Below are positions 25,241 through 32,656 of a stretch of 45,577 nt of DNA, in pieces (position 1 is the first letter of the stretch; each line of letters begins with the position of its first letter). The translations under genes were made by a program, and so were the position numbers. The stretch spans positions 1 through 45,577 of the forward strand of contig JAITLV010000098.1 in NCBI GenBank assembly GCA_031277685.1, written 5' to 3'. This DNA is from Sphingobacterium sp. (GTDB lineage Bacteria; Bacteroidota; Bacteroidia; Sphingobacteriales; Sphingobacteriaceae). The notes beneath the pieces were generated by a model, which was not told where the DNA came from, did not search any database, and saw nothing but the letters and a program-made list of their open reading frames with translations.

Positions 25241-26518
25241 TTGGGGATTGCTCTTTTGTGTGCTTCCTGCAGTGAGGACGATGTATCAAAGATTATTGAT
25301 CCTATTGTCAATTTAATTTATCCGGATAAGGCTGTAGCCGCAGATCCAAAAGTATTGGGTACAGTTGGTGAAGTAAAGGTATATAATGGTGGGTACGGAT
25401 CTTCTATGGTTCGGGATCCGAATGATAAAACCGTATTTTATCTTTTGACGGATCGTGGGCCCAATATTGATGGTAAGGAAGACAATAGCAAAGTCTTTGC
25501 TTATCCAGCATTTACACCGCAGATCGGTAAATTTCGACTAAAGGATAATGTGCTGGTTTTTGAATCAGCAATTGAATTAAAGAATAAAAATGGTGTAAAA
25601 TTAAATGGCTTGCCGAACCCTGAGGGTAAAGGTGGTTCGGGAGAGAAAGCTTTGGATACGAATGGAAAAGATTTAGGAAAAAGTGAAGACGGGATCGATT
25701 CAGAGGGATTGGCGAGAGCTGCCGATGGTTCCTGGTGGGTAAGTGATGAGTATGGTCCACATATTGTCCACTTTGATGCTTCTGGAAAGGAGATTGAGCG
25801 GATCAATCCTTGGACAACAGGAAAGAAATTACCATTGGTATTTGCTAAGCGTCGCGCAAATCGAGGGATGGAGGGATTGACCATTACGCCTGATGGAAAG
25901 ACATTGGTCGGTATTATGCAATTTCCACTCTATAATCCTTCAAAAGATGCGGTGAAGAATTCTTTGGTTATCCGTATTGTAACCATGGATATCGCAACAG
26001 GAAATACCAAGCAGTATGTGTATATGATGGAAAAGACCGATTTGCAGGCTGTCAGTGAAATTGCTGCGGTGTCTAACTCTACCTTTATTGTATTGGAACG
26101 CGACGGTGCATATGCAACAGAAGCAACACGTGGTGATGTGTTCAAAAAAATCTATCATATAGACCTTGCGGGGGCAACCGATATTTCTGATCCTAATAAT
26201 GGTGTTAATGGTTTGTTCCCTGGGAATAGTACAAAGACGCTCGAAGAACTAAAAGATGCAAAGACCCTGGCGGAATATAATATTAAGCCTGTAACCAAAA
26301 CCTTGGTTGCTGATTTAATGACCGATATCAAGGAACTATATCCGCATGACAAAGCCGAAGGCCTGGCTGTTATTAATTCGTCTTTAATTGCGGTATGTAA
26401 CGATGATGATTTTGGGGTTACAGGAGAAGGTTTTTACGAGTCGAAGATATTACCGGCTATAAAGACGGTAGATCAGAATAGCATCTATTTTATTAAATTG
26501 AAAACCCCGCTGAAGTAA
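25241..26518 (+). CDS. esterase-like phytase-family lipoprotein with degraded start
   Basis: About 425 aa, matching the esterase-like activity of phytase family: DSEGLARAADGSWWVSDEYGPHIVHFDASG, NRGMEGLTITPDGKTLVG and DKAEGLAVINSSLIAVCNDDDFG. These are beta-propeller-like proteins that may cleave phosphoesters. The N-terminus is a lipoprotein signal, with the lipidated Cys followed by SEDD, acidic residues like those used as surface-export signals in Bacteroidota. No ATG serves it. From 25223 the frame reads NKLYSALGIALLCASC, a full signal peptide, but TAG precedes it. The only start codon is TTG 25241, which would leave a stump of about 9 residues before the Cys. A one-base change of ATG to ATAG would explain this. 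The gene may be weakly expressed, mis-sorted or mis-sequenced. Confidence 0.8.
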   Translation: MGIALLCASCSEDDVSKIIDPIVNLIYPDKAVAADPKVLGTVGEVKVYNGGYGSSMVRDPNDKTVFYLLTDRGPNIDGKEDNSKVFAYPAFTPQIGKFRLKDNVLVFESAIELKNKNGVKLNGLPNPEGKGGSGEKALDTNGKDLGKSEDGIDSEGLARAADGSWWVSDEYGPHIVHFDASGKEIERINPWTTGKKLPLVFAKRRANRGMEGLTITPDGKTLVGIMQFPLYNPSKDAVKNSLVIRIVTMDIATGNTKQYVYMMEKTDLQAVSEIAAVSNSTFIVLERDGAYATEATRGDVFKKIYHIDLAGATDISDPNNGVNGLFPGNSTKTLEELKDAKTLAEYNIKPVTKTLVADLMTDIKELYPHDKAEGLAVINSSLIAVCNDDDFGVTGEGFYESKILPAIKTVDQNSIYFIKLKTPLK

Positions 26519-26592
26519 TCCTTAATGTCGATCTGAGCTTCCGGCCCATACTAGCAAGGCTACAAACATACAATAGGAGGTAAATTGTGGAA

Positions 26593-26655
26593 GGGGGTAA
26601 AATTCCGCCAAAATGCAAAAAGCAGAAAACTCCATCTGGCGGAATTTTACCCCTT
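26593..26655. repeat. 17-bp perfect inverted repeat
   Basis: GGGGTAAAATTCCGCCA (26594-26610) pairs with TGGCGGAATTTTACCCC (26637-26653) around a 26-nt loop; one bulged G and an AA/TT extend it. It lies 75 nt after the phytase-like stop and 90 nt before the 21-bp array. It may be a terminator (without a clean U run) or an element end. Confidence 0.7.
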
Positions 26656-26743
26656 GTGTGTATTGAATTGCAATAATATTTTTCTTAAAATCAGTGTTTA
26701 ATGAAAGTTGGGGTCTATTTTTGGGATTCCGATTTGTCGACCC

Positions 26744-27081
26744 GACCTTAAGGAAAAAGTCCGTCCCCCCTGAGGGGAAAGTAAATACCCTTAAGGAGTT
26801 TTTGCAAACCCTTAAGGAAAAAGTCCGTCCCCCTGAGGGGAAAGTAAATACCCTTAAGGAGTTTTTGCAAATCCTTAGGGGAAAAGTCCGTCCCCCTGAG
26901 GGGAAAGTAAATACCCTTAAGGAGTTTTTGCAAACCCTTAGGGGAAAAGTCCATCTCCCTCTGGGGAAAGTAAATACCCTTAAGGAGTTTTTGCAAACCC
27001 TTCAGGGGAAAAGTCCATCTCCCTCTGGGGAAAGTAAATACCCATGAGAAGATTTTGCAACTCCCAAGGGGAAACCAGTCT
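26744..27081 (-). repeat. array of sixteen contiguous 21-22-bp palindromic units
   Basis: Read on the - strand, 338 bp divide exactly into sixteen units (fourteen of 21 nt, two of 22 nt). Each unit has a variable 5' part of about 8 nt and a palindromic 3' part of the type CCCCTNAGGGG. Three classes alternate in strict order: TTGCAAAA + CTCCTTAAGGGT; ATTTACTT + TCCCCTCAGGGGG; ACGGACTT + TTCCCCTAAGGGT. This makes a 63-bp higher-order repeat in about five copies. The copies nearest the TnpB-like gene differ together (AGAGGGAG for TCAGGGGG, ATGG for ACGG), which shows growth by 63-bp duplication. The unit nearest the gene (27061-27081) is the most diverged. Long frames on both strands follow from the multiple-of-three period and are not genes. 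Confidence 0.92.
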
Positions 27082-27121
27082 TAATGCCGACCTCCGAAAG
27101 CAGGGAAGTTAAAATACAGGA

Positions 27122-27161
27122 GACAACAAAGCTGCTGCGACCAGCAAATAGCTTTGCCGTC
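27122..27161 (-). other. structured hairpin between TnpB-like gene and array
   Basis: In the - strand RNA, GACGGCAAAGCU (27161-27150) pairs with AGCUUUGUUGUC (27133-27122) over 12 bp including two G-U pairs. Inside, GCUG and CAGC form a second stem with a 4-nt loop. It starts 9 nt after the stop codon of the TnpB-like gene. No U run follows, so a plain intrinsic terminator is unlikely. A scaffold RNA is possible. Confidence 0.55.
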
Positions 27162-27170
27162 AGGTAACTG

Positions 27171-28136
27171 TTATTCGACTATGATATTGATTCCCGCCAT
27201 ATTGGCTTTATACTTAATTTTTTCGATCAGTCCATAGTAGCTCCAGTTCCGGAGTAGAAATTCATCTTCCTTAGCTACTTCTTCTTTATTGGTCTGGTTG
27301 ACCAGCAACAGCGTACCCGCTTCGGCTTTGACGCAGATGTCAATAAGCCTGCGGCTATAGAGATGGAGTCGGCTATCGACATAGCGCTTTTCCTTTTCAT
27401 TGAAATGGTCGAGGCTTTTCAGTTTTTTCCTGCGTCCGCGTCCGCCACTGTTAAAGGCCGCAGCCTTTTGTATGCGGTAGCGGGCAGCCTGGATAGCCAT
27501 ACGCCGGTATAGAAATTCCTCTTTGCTGCCGATCTGATAGTTGTCCTTGTCGATGTTGACCGTGATCGGATGTTCGACCGACAGCGACGCTTCCGCAATA
27601 ACGTGTTCTTTCAGGGTATGCTGCTTTTTGGGGAGCTCCAGTGCCAGCAGCAAAAAGATCTTACCTTTAACAATCTTGATCGAACTCGTGCAGATCTTGA
27701 TCTGACCGACCAGTGCACGCTGGAGCAGTACCCGTTTATCGGAGCGGTCCCTGCCCAGATAAGTGCGGAATGGGAGTTTGAATAAGCTGAGCTTAAAATC
27801 ACGGCCTTTTTCATCATTGCTCAGTTTGACCTGATCACCCGAGAAGGGGATAGGCATGTCCTTTTTATAGTTCCGCAGGGATTTTTCACCTTTCCAGTAA
27901 GCTGTGCGGTCAGCACTGAACACCCGGTTGAGCGTCATGTTCATGGCCGAAATAATGTTGGACGGCAGCTTGCCCTTGAAATATAGGTTAAGTATCCGAT
28001 AGGTGGTGTTCATCGTTGAGGATGTAAAGATGCCATCGGGATCTTTTTTAAAATCGGCGAGTTTGACTTTGATGTCATCTCGCAGGTAGATCAGATCCCT
28101 GATCTGCTCCTGGATATACTGGTGTGTCAATACCAT
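27171..28136 (-). CDS. TnpB/Cas12f-like protein, nuclease-dead and C-terminally shortened
   Basis: A 321-aa protein of the TnpB/Cas12f superfamily. Residues 1-180 correspond to the recognition and wedge region (MPIPFSGDQVKLSND...FKLSLFKLPF). From 181 the RuvC-like part follows: QIGSKEEFLYRRMAIQAARY, GGRGRRKKLKSLDHFNEKEK, RYVDSRLHLYSRRLIDICVK and FLLRNWSYYGLIEKIKYKA are close to family blocks. RuvC-I, normally GVDLGI..P, aligns to EASLSVEHP, giving Ser184 for the catalytic Asp. RuvC-II, normally AGxIxxEDL, reads AGTLLLVNQ, giving Val279 for Glu. The chain ends at GINIIVE, just before the segment that carries RuvC-III and the zinc ribbon, and no such coding follows in any frame. It should bind RNA/DNA but not cut. 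GC-richer than its upstream neighbour. The hairpin and 21-bp array lie downstream on the same strand. Confidence 0.8.
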   Translation of the reverse strand: MVLTHQYIQEQIRDLIYLRDDIKVKLADFKKDPDGIFTSSTMNTTYRILNLYFKGKLPSNIISAMNMTLNRVFSADRTAYWKGEKSLRNYKKDMPIPFSGDQVKLSNDEKGRDFKLSLFKLPFRTYLGRDRSDKRVLLQRALVGQIKICTSSIKIVKGKIFLLLALELPKKQHTLKEHVIAEASLSVEHPITVNIDKDNYQIGSKEEFLYRRMAIQAARYRIQKAAAFNSGGRGRRKKLKSLDHFNEKEKRYVDSRLHLYSRRLIDICVKAEAGTLLLVNQTNKEEVAKEDEFLLRNWSYYGLIEKIKYKANMAGINIIVE

Positions 28137-28319
28137 GTTTGATCCTCGGTATACAATATCTTGCCATTCGAACAGTTTTTTAAAGTATTCGGAGCTGTGC
28201 TAGAGGGCTTGGGATGTAACTGGCGTTTTCTTCTGTTTGACCTTTTTTCTCTTTAGATATTGTGCACTTAGTTCGTCAAGCACTCAATACAGAACTTAAC
28301 CCGCTGATGTTGTTTCGTG

Positions 28320-28922
28320 TTAAAACTTGATTTCTTTAAAATTTTCATCAAATATATTATCAACTCTTTGCAGGAGAATATTCTGAAAAATAAAATAGCA
28401 AGTAACAAATTCATTATGCTGATTAAAAGGAATATTCAATTGAAAGGAATTATACTCTGTATTAGGAATCTTACATTTCAAAGATCTCGATTCACAATAA
28501 TATAACTCATATACAAATTCTCTGCTCTGTTTTTGGGTTTGAAAGAATGTAGCATTTGGATTCCATTTCGTTGAAATACCAAATGAATTGTCTTTAATAA
28601 TGCCACAATACTTTTTTATTAATGCATTGGTCTGCTCTGACGGCAAGAAATATATTTCGTTCGAATTCAGAATATTGATAGAATCCAGGACAGATTCGTT
28701 TAAGATATCAGTGTCTACAGGCAAAAAATAACTTCTTTCATAGTAATCAATAACACGATTTAACGGATTAGATTTTATTTGTTGAATTTCCTCCTTTTTA
28801 TATTGCTTAACAACATAACCCTTTAATATCATCTCTGAACAAGAATCTTTATCTATTTGTGCTCTTAATGGAACAAAAATTAGATTGTTTACAAATAGAA
28901 TTAGATAAAAATACAGTTTCAT
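28320..28922 (-). CDS. secreted hypothetical protein, probable partner of the RHS protein
   Basis: A 200-aa AT-rich gene I do not recognise. The product has a signal peptide (about 1-22, LRAQ) and a mixed domain with five or six cysteines (for example DSCSEM, KKYCGI, YYCESRSLKC, VTCYF). These suggest disulphides in the periplasm or on the surface. Its ATG lies 3 nt after the RHS stop codon, so the two are almost certainly translated from one message. In polymorphic toxin loci that position belongs to the immunity gene. A periplasmic inhibitor of the RHS metalloprotease is a reasonable inference, not shown by any motif. Confidence 0.7.
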   Translation of the reverse strand: MKLYFYLILFVNNLIFVPLRAQIDKDSCSEMILKGYVVKQYKKEEIQQIKSNPLNRVIDYYERSYFLPVDTDILNESVLDSINILNSNEIYFLPSEQTNALIKKYCGIIKDNSFGISTKWNPNATFFQTQKQSREFVYELYYCESRSLKCKIPNTEYNSFQLNIPFNQHNEFVTCYFIFQNILLQRVDNIFDENFKEIKF

Positions 28923-28925
28923 GTT

Positions 28926-31900
28926 TTATTTTTTTGTATAAATACTGGCTTCTATTATACGTGATTTTGGATCATTATTTCTGGTGTCACGTCTCTGAAA
29001 AATTATCCTCGTAAATTCTTTAGATGTACTTGGATAAGAATGGGTTGTTGTGCTTCCTCCTATTTGACTATTTGTAGTCCTTGACAGCACCTGATTCATA
29101 GTACTTGTGCCATCTGAATGTTCGCCTCCTAAGTTATGGCCTATCTCATGTATGGAAACTCCTCTTAATAGGGAGCTTTCATTAAGCCCTTGTGCAGCAA
29201 TCCCTTCTGCTATATTGACTCTGTTAAACAGTATAGTTCTATTATCTGCAGAGCCATATTCTTCTCCGGTTCCGTCTACCTTAGGTCCGACTATGTTCCC
29301 GTAATACCTTTCTTTATCATTTTGATCAGTAAACTTATTAGAGTAAGCTGCCTCTTTCGCGGCGTCTAAATCTGCGACTCCCTCTGAGCTCAGATTATAC
29401 TTAATATAGGAAACTGTTCCGTCTTCATTTTTAATCTCCACCCCATCCTTACCCCCTAATTTGTTATAATCCTTGATTGCTCCATCCAAAGCCTTTACCT
29501 CTGATTTATTTAGGCTTCCGGTTACATAATAGTATTTTGCGGTTATAACATAAGGATCCTCTTTAGTACCTGTACCGGTTAACATTCCATCCCTGCCATC
29601 CGGATCAATTGTATTAATTGGGTCATTAAATGTATAGTTGTAAGGTGACCAAGAGGCGTATCTTTCTCCGTGAGGGTCTATCACATTCCACCTGCCAATC
29701 TCCGCATCGTATAATCTGGCCCCGTAATCGTAGCTATCCCCAAGCTCGCCCTGTATCTCCTTGCCGTTATAAAGATATTTGTTATTTCCGCCAGCTACAA
29801 CCTTCCGCTTGCCAAATGGATAATAGTTATCACGCTGTATCACATCAACTGCTGTAGCACTGCTACCACGTTTTAAGGTTGCCCTCACATTACCTAGATG
29901 ATCTGACAAATTGTAGTGGTATACATAGTTTGCTCCGCTCTTTAGTGCATAGCCTGCTGAATTGTGGATAATATCGATAGCGCCATTATTGTACTCGATA
30001 CCGCCAACATAGTCCCTTGTTGTTGTCACAACGCTGGTCGTTCCTATTTTAGACACTTTTTGAAGCTTCCTGCCAGTAGCATCATATAGAAAGCTTACAT
30101 TCGTACCTGTCTTAGTCGCCGTCTGCGGCAGATTCAGGTAATTGTAGGTAAAGTCGATCCCCATACGGTCAGTAATCGCATTACCATTGGCATCATAAAT
30201 ATAGTTGCCTGTCAATCCTCCTGTAAGACTGGTTAGTTTATTACCTATGTAAGTATAGGTAGTTACAGGTTGTGCATCACGTTTCAGGGTCTTAATATTG
30301 CCCATGCCGAGATCATCATAGGTAATCACTTCACTCATACTTGCAGCGCCTGTAGGAGTACTCACGCCACTCAGCAATCTATTCACCTTATCATATTGGT
30401 AGCTGAATGTATTGGGCATTGTCGCATCATCTCCCCACAGCTGTTGGCTGATATTACCGTTCCACTGTGGGTTTGTCCCGTCCTGGTATTTCAGCTGCTG
30501 GCTGAACCTGGGCGAGCTACTCTTGGTCAGCCAGCCCCGTTCATTATACGTATAAGTGGTAGTATTGACAAAAGTTGTCTCCAATCCCGACTTGCCAACA
30601 GCGGTACTTTTAAGTTGGCCGATCTCATTGTAACTTTTTGAAGTTAACGTGACCTCTGCTTGCGCACCTATTTTTTCTTTTTCCACGATCAGTCTGCCCA
30701 TATGATCATACTCATTGGTGGTAACGATAGTAGTCGCAGCACCTGTCTTTGGTGTATGGACCCGTGTACTGGTGAGCAGTTCGCCCGGGAAATTATAAGT
30801 ATTGGTGACATAGTCCTTACCTTCCAGATGGTTTTGTGACGCAGTTTGGATGACCCTTCCATAATCATCGTAGTACATTACTGTTAGCAACGGTTGTGTA
30901 GCATCTGTCCGATAGACTTTTGTCCCGGTCTGCAAGGATTTGGTCTTGACACTTCGGGTAATACCGCTGACCGGAAGTGTAATAGCTCCGGTAAAAGCAT
31001 AGTCGTCATAATAGTTAACGATACGCGGCATGATGGTGATACCCGTGCCCGTTATCGGAAAAGTAGTTGAAGGAACGGGGTAGTCTGCTCCAGAACGGGT
31101 CTCCCACAATGGACCCGTTCCGGCATCCACCAGCGCGCTCACATCTGCTCGTGTAAGCTTGACTGTATTGGTATACAGTCCTGTGGAAGTGATGCGCCCA
31201 AAAGCGTCGTATCTGATATAGGTCCATTCCTTGCGGACACGTTGATTTGCATCCTGTGTCAGCACAACCTGGTCATTCTTGTTATAAACCAGATACTCCC
31301 AGCCCTTGCCGGGGACCTTCTTTTCTATTAGCCTTCGCCGCCCATCATATTTGTAACTATAGATATAATTGTCAAAATTAGCAAAAGTAGGATCGGCGGG
31401 AAGCTCACTAAAGCCCGTAGCAGTAACAGCTGGTGGAATAACGTAACGTAATTCACCGAAATCGTCATAGACATAATAAGTATTGAGCGCCTTGGTTTCG
31501 CTCTCCCATACCCGCTTAAGCACCACCCGTCCCTCAAAATCTTTGTATTCATCCACGGATCCACTCCTAGCTGTGGTATTGACTGTATTTTCGTCCCTGA
31601 GTGTGGTGCGGTAAAGCTTGCCAACCAGATAATTCGTTGTTCCTGTAGCTCCGCTGGTTGTTACCGTCCATAGTCTGACGGCATCGAGCCCGGCAGTCGT
31701 ATTGGTTCCATAGCTGGTCTTTACCGTGTGTCCTGTGCCGGCGGTTGGCAATGGTTGCCAGGCCGCACCCGGTGCTCCCTGCTCCAGTACCCTACTCATC
31801 GGACTATTCTCAAAGACAGTAACAGAATAAGGATATGGGGTCCTCACTATTGCTGCATCCCAGCCTCCGCCGACTTTATAGTAATCTGACTGACTGGTCT

Positions 31901-32390
31901 TCGCCCCCGCTTTGAAACTTCCATTATTTCCGCTCTGTTCGGCATAGGGAAGATATTTTACACTTTGCCTCCCAAAACCGTCATATTCAATATGCTCAAC
32001 GATATCTTTCATCGTTGGGCTTCCTTTGGTGGAGACCGACTGTACTTTTCTTCCCAATCCATCAAAATACACGATCTGCTGAATGATGTCTGCTGTGGTG
32101 GGGGCTGTGGGAACTGTCGTATAGGGTTTTCTAAATATATTGGTAATAATATAATTCTGGTTTGCACTCGGTGCCGAATTTAATGGCTGGTGTGCAATGC
32201 TACTAATGAAGATTCGCAAATCCTGGCCCGAGGCGACCTGAAATCCTGATTTCAATGTGACACTGCCGGTCGCAGAGATTTCACGCTGACCGCTATAGGC
32301 ATCCAGTACTATATCCTGGCTAAATGATTGGCCTACTGTAATAGAGCAACAGGTAAGTAGTAAAAAATATAATTGGCGCATACTCTTCAA
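28926..32390 (-). CDS. RHS-repeat/DUF6443 protein with C-terminal metzincin domain
   Basis: An 1154-aa exported protein. Signal peptide about 1-24; a 3-coathanger-like motif GSVTLKSGFQVASGQDLRI (about 42-60); DUF6443 (IIQQIVYFDGLGRKVQSV...EYDGFGRQSVKYLPYAEQ); then many YD-type repeats (YDDFGELRYV, YDAFGRITS, YDANGNAITD). The RHS core is YLYNGKEIQGELGDSYDYGA with RLYDAEIGRWNVIDP, ending near PINTIDPDGRDG at about 934. The variable C-terminal domain (935-1154) has the zinc motif HEIGHNLGGEH (1081-1091) and a Met-turn candidate at Met1098: a metzincin protease. This is the standard layout of a polymorphic toxin: secreted shell plus exchangeable effector. Delivery could be by the type 9 or another system; no T9SS C-terminal signal is evident. 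Confidence 0.9.
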   Translation of the reverse strand: MKSMRQLYFLLLTCCSITVGQSFSQDIVLDAYSGQREISATGSVTLKSGFQVASGQDLRIFISSIAHQPLNSAPSANQNYIITNIFRKPYTTVPTAPTTADIIQQIVYFDGLGRKVQSVSTKGSPTMKDIVEHIEYDGFGRQSVKYLPYAEQSGNNGSFKAGAKTSQSDYYKVGGGWDAAIVRTPYPYSVTVFENSPMSRVLEQGAPGAAWQPLPTAGTGHTVKTSYGTNTTAGLDAVRLWTVTTSGATGTTNYLVGKLYRTTLRDENTVNTTARSGSVDEYKDFEGRVVLKRVWESETKALNTYYVYDDFGELRYVIPPAVTATGFSELPADPTFANFDNYIYSYKYDGRRRLIEKKVPGKGWEYLVYNKNDQVVLTQDANQRVRKEWTYIRYDAFGRITSTGLYTNTVKLTRADVSALVDAGTGPLWETRSGADYPVPSTTFPITGTGITIMPRIVNYYDDYAFTGAITLPVSGITRSVKTKSLQTGTKVYRTDATQPLLTVMYYDDYGRVIQTASQNHLEGKDYVTNTYNFPGELLTSTRVHTPKTGAATTIVTTNEYDHMGRLIVEKEKIGAQAEVTLTSKSYNEIGQLKSTAVGKSGLETTFVNTTTYTYNERGWLTKSSSPRFSQQLKYQDGTNPQWNGNISQQLWGDDATMPNTFSYQYDKVNRLLSGVSTPTGAASMSEVITYDDLGMGNIKTLKRDAQPVTTYTYIGNKLTSLTGGLTGNYIYDANGNAITDRMGIDFTYNYLNLPQTATKTGTNVSFLYDATGRKLQKVSKIGTTSVVTTTRDYVGGIEYNNGAIDIIHNSAGYALKSGANYVYHYNLSDHLGNVRATLKRGSSATAVDVIQRDNYYPFGKRKVVAGGNNKYLYNGKEIQGELGDSYDYGARLYDAEIGRWNVIDPHGERYASWSPYNYTFNDPINTIDPDGRDGMLTGTGTKEDPYVITAKYYYVTGSLNKSEVKALDGAIKDYNKLGGKDGVEIKNEDGTVSYIKYNLSSEGVADLDAAKEAAYSNKFTDQNDKERYYGNIVGPKVDGTGEEYGSADNRTILFNRVNIAEGIAAQGLNESSLLRGVSIHEIGHNLGGEHSDGTSTMNQVLSRTTNSQIGGSTTTHSYPSTSKEFTRIIFQRRDTRNNDPKSRIIEASIYTKK

Positions 32391-32538
32391 TCTTAGGCTT
32401 TTATATTAAGTTTTAACTCTATATAAATATACTTTCAAATTACTAAATTACAAAGCAATTCGTATAAAATAATTTTTTAATAAATTGTTTTCGAAAAATT
32501 GGAACGATAGATAGAGTATTAACAACATAAATTAGGCG

Positions 32539-32580
32539 ATTACAATATTTATAAATATAAAAATATTGTTATATTGTAAT
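32539..32580. repeat. AT-rich inverted repeat upstream of the NUMOD4 gene
   Basis: ATTACAATAT (32539-32548) is the exact complement of ATATTGTAAT (32571-32580), and inner AT-rich sequence can extend it. It lies between the divergent RHS and NUMOD4 genes. It could be an operator or terminator. The rest of 32391-32656 contains no promoter match. Confidence 0.4.
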
Positions 32581-32656
32581 AGTAAGGCTGGCTACAGGGT
32601 TTGCGCTCTCTGCTTGCCGGCTACAAGGCCCAAAATAAAAAGCTGAGAATACAATA

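Noticed and set aside
26694..27047. Repetitive 117-codon frame (KVRPPEGKVNTLKEFLQ...) and its 82-codon antisense counterpart over the array
   Set aside because: Both are open only because the 63-bp period is a multiple of three; no promoter or start signal, and the frame breaks where the 22-nt units occur. Treated as repeat DNA.
26744..27081. CRISPR array
   Set aside because: Units are 21 nt with only about 8 variable nt and the variable parts recur in a fixed order; there are no unique spacers and no cas1/cas2 genes.
27060..27170. A missing RuvC-III/zinc-ribbon part of the TnpB-like gene in another frame
   Set aside because: All three forward frames after the stop were read; no CxxC pairs or DxN-type motif appear, so this is not a simple frameshift.
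30270..30641. Antisense frames of 60-120 codons inside the RHS gene
   Set aside because: Shadows of a clearly coding - strand; composition follows the complement of RHS codons.
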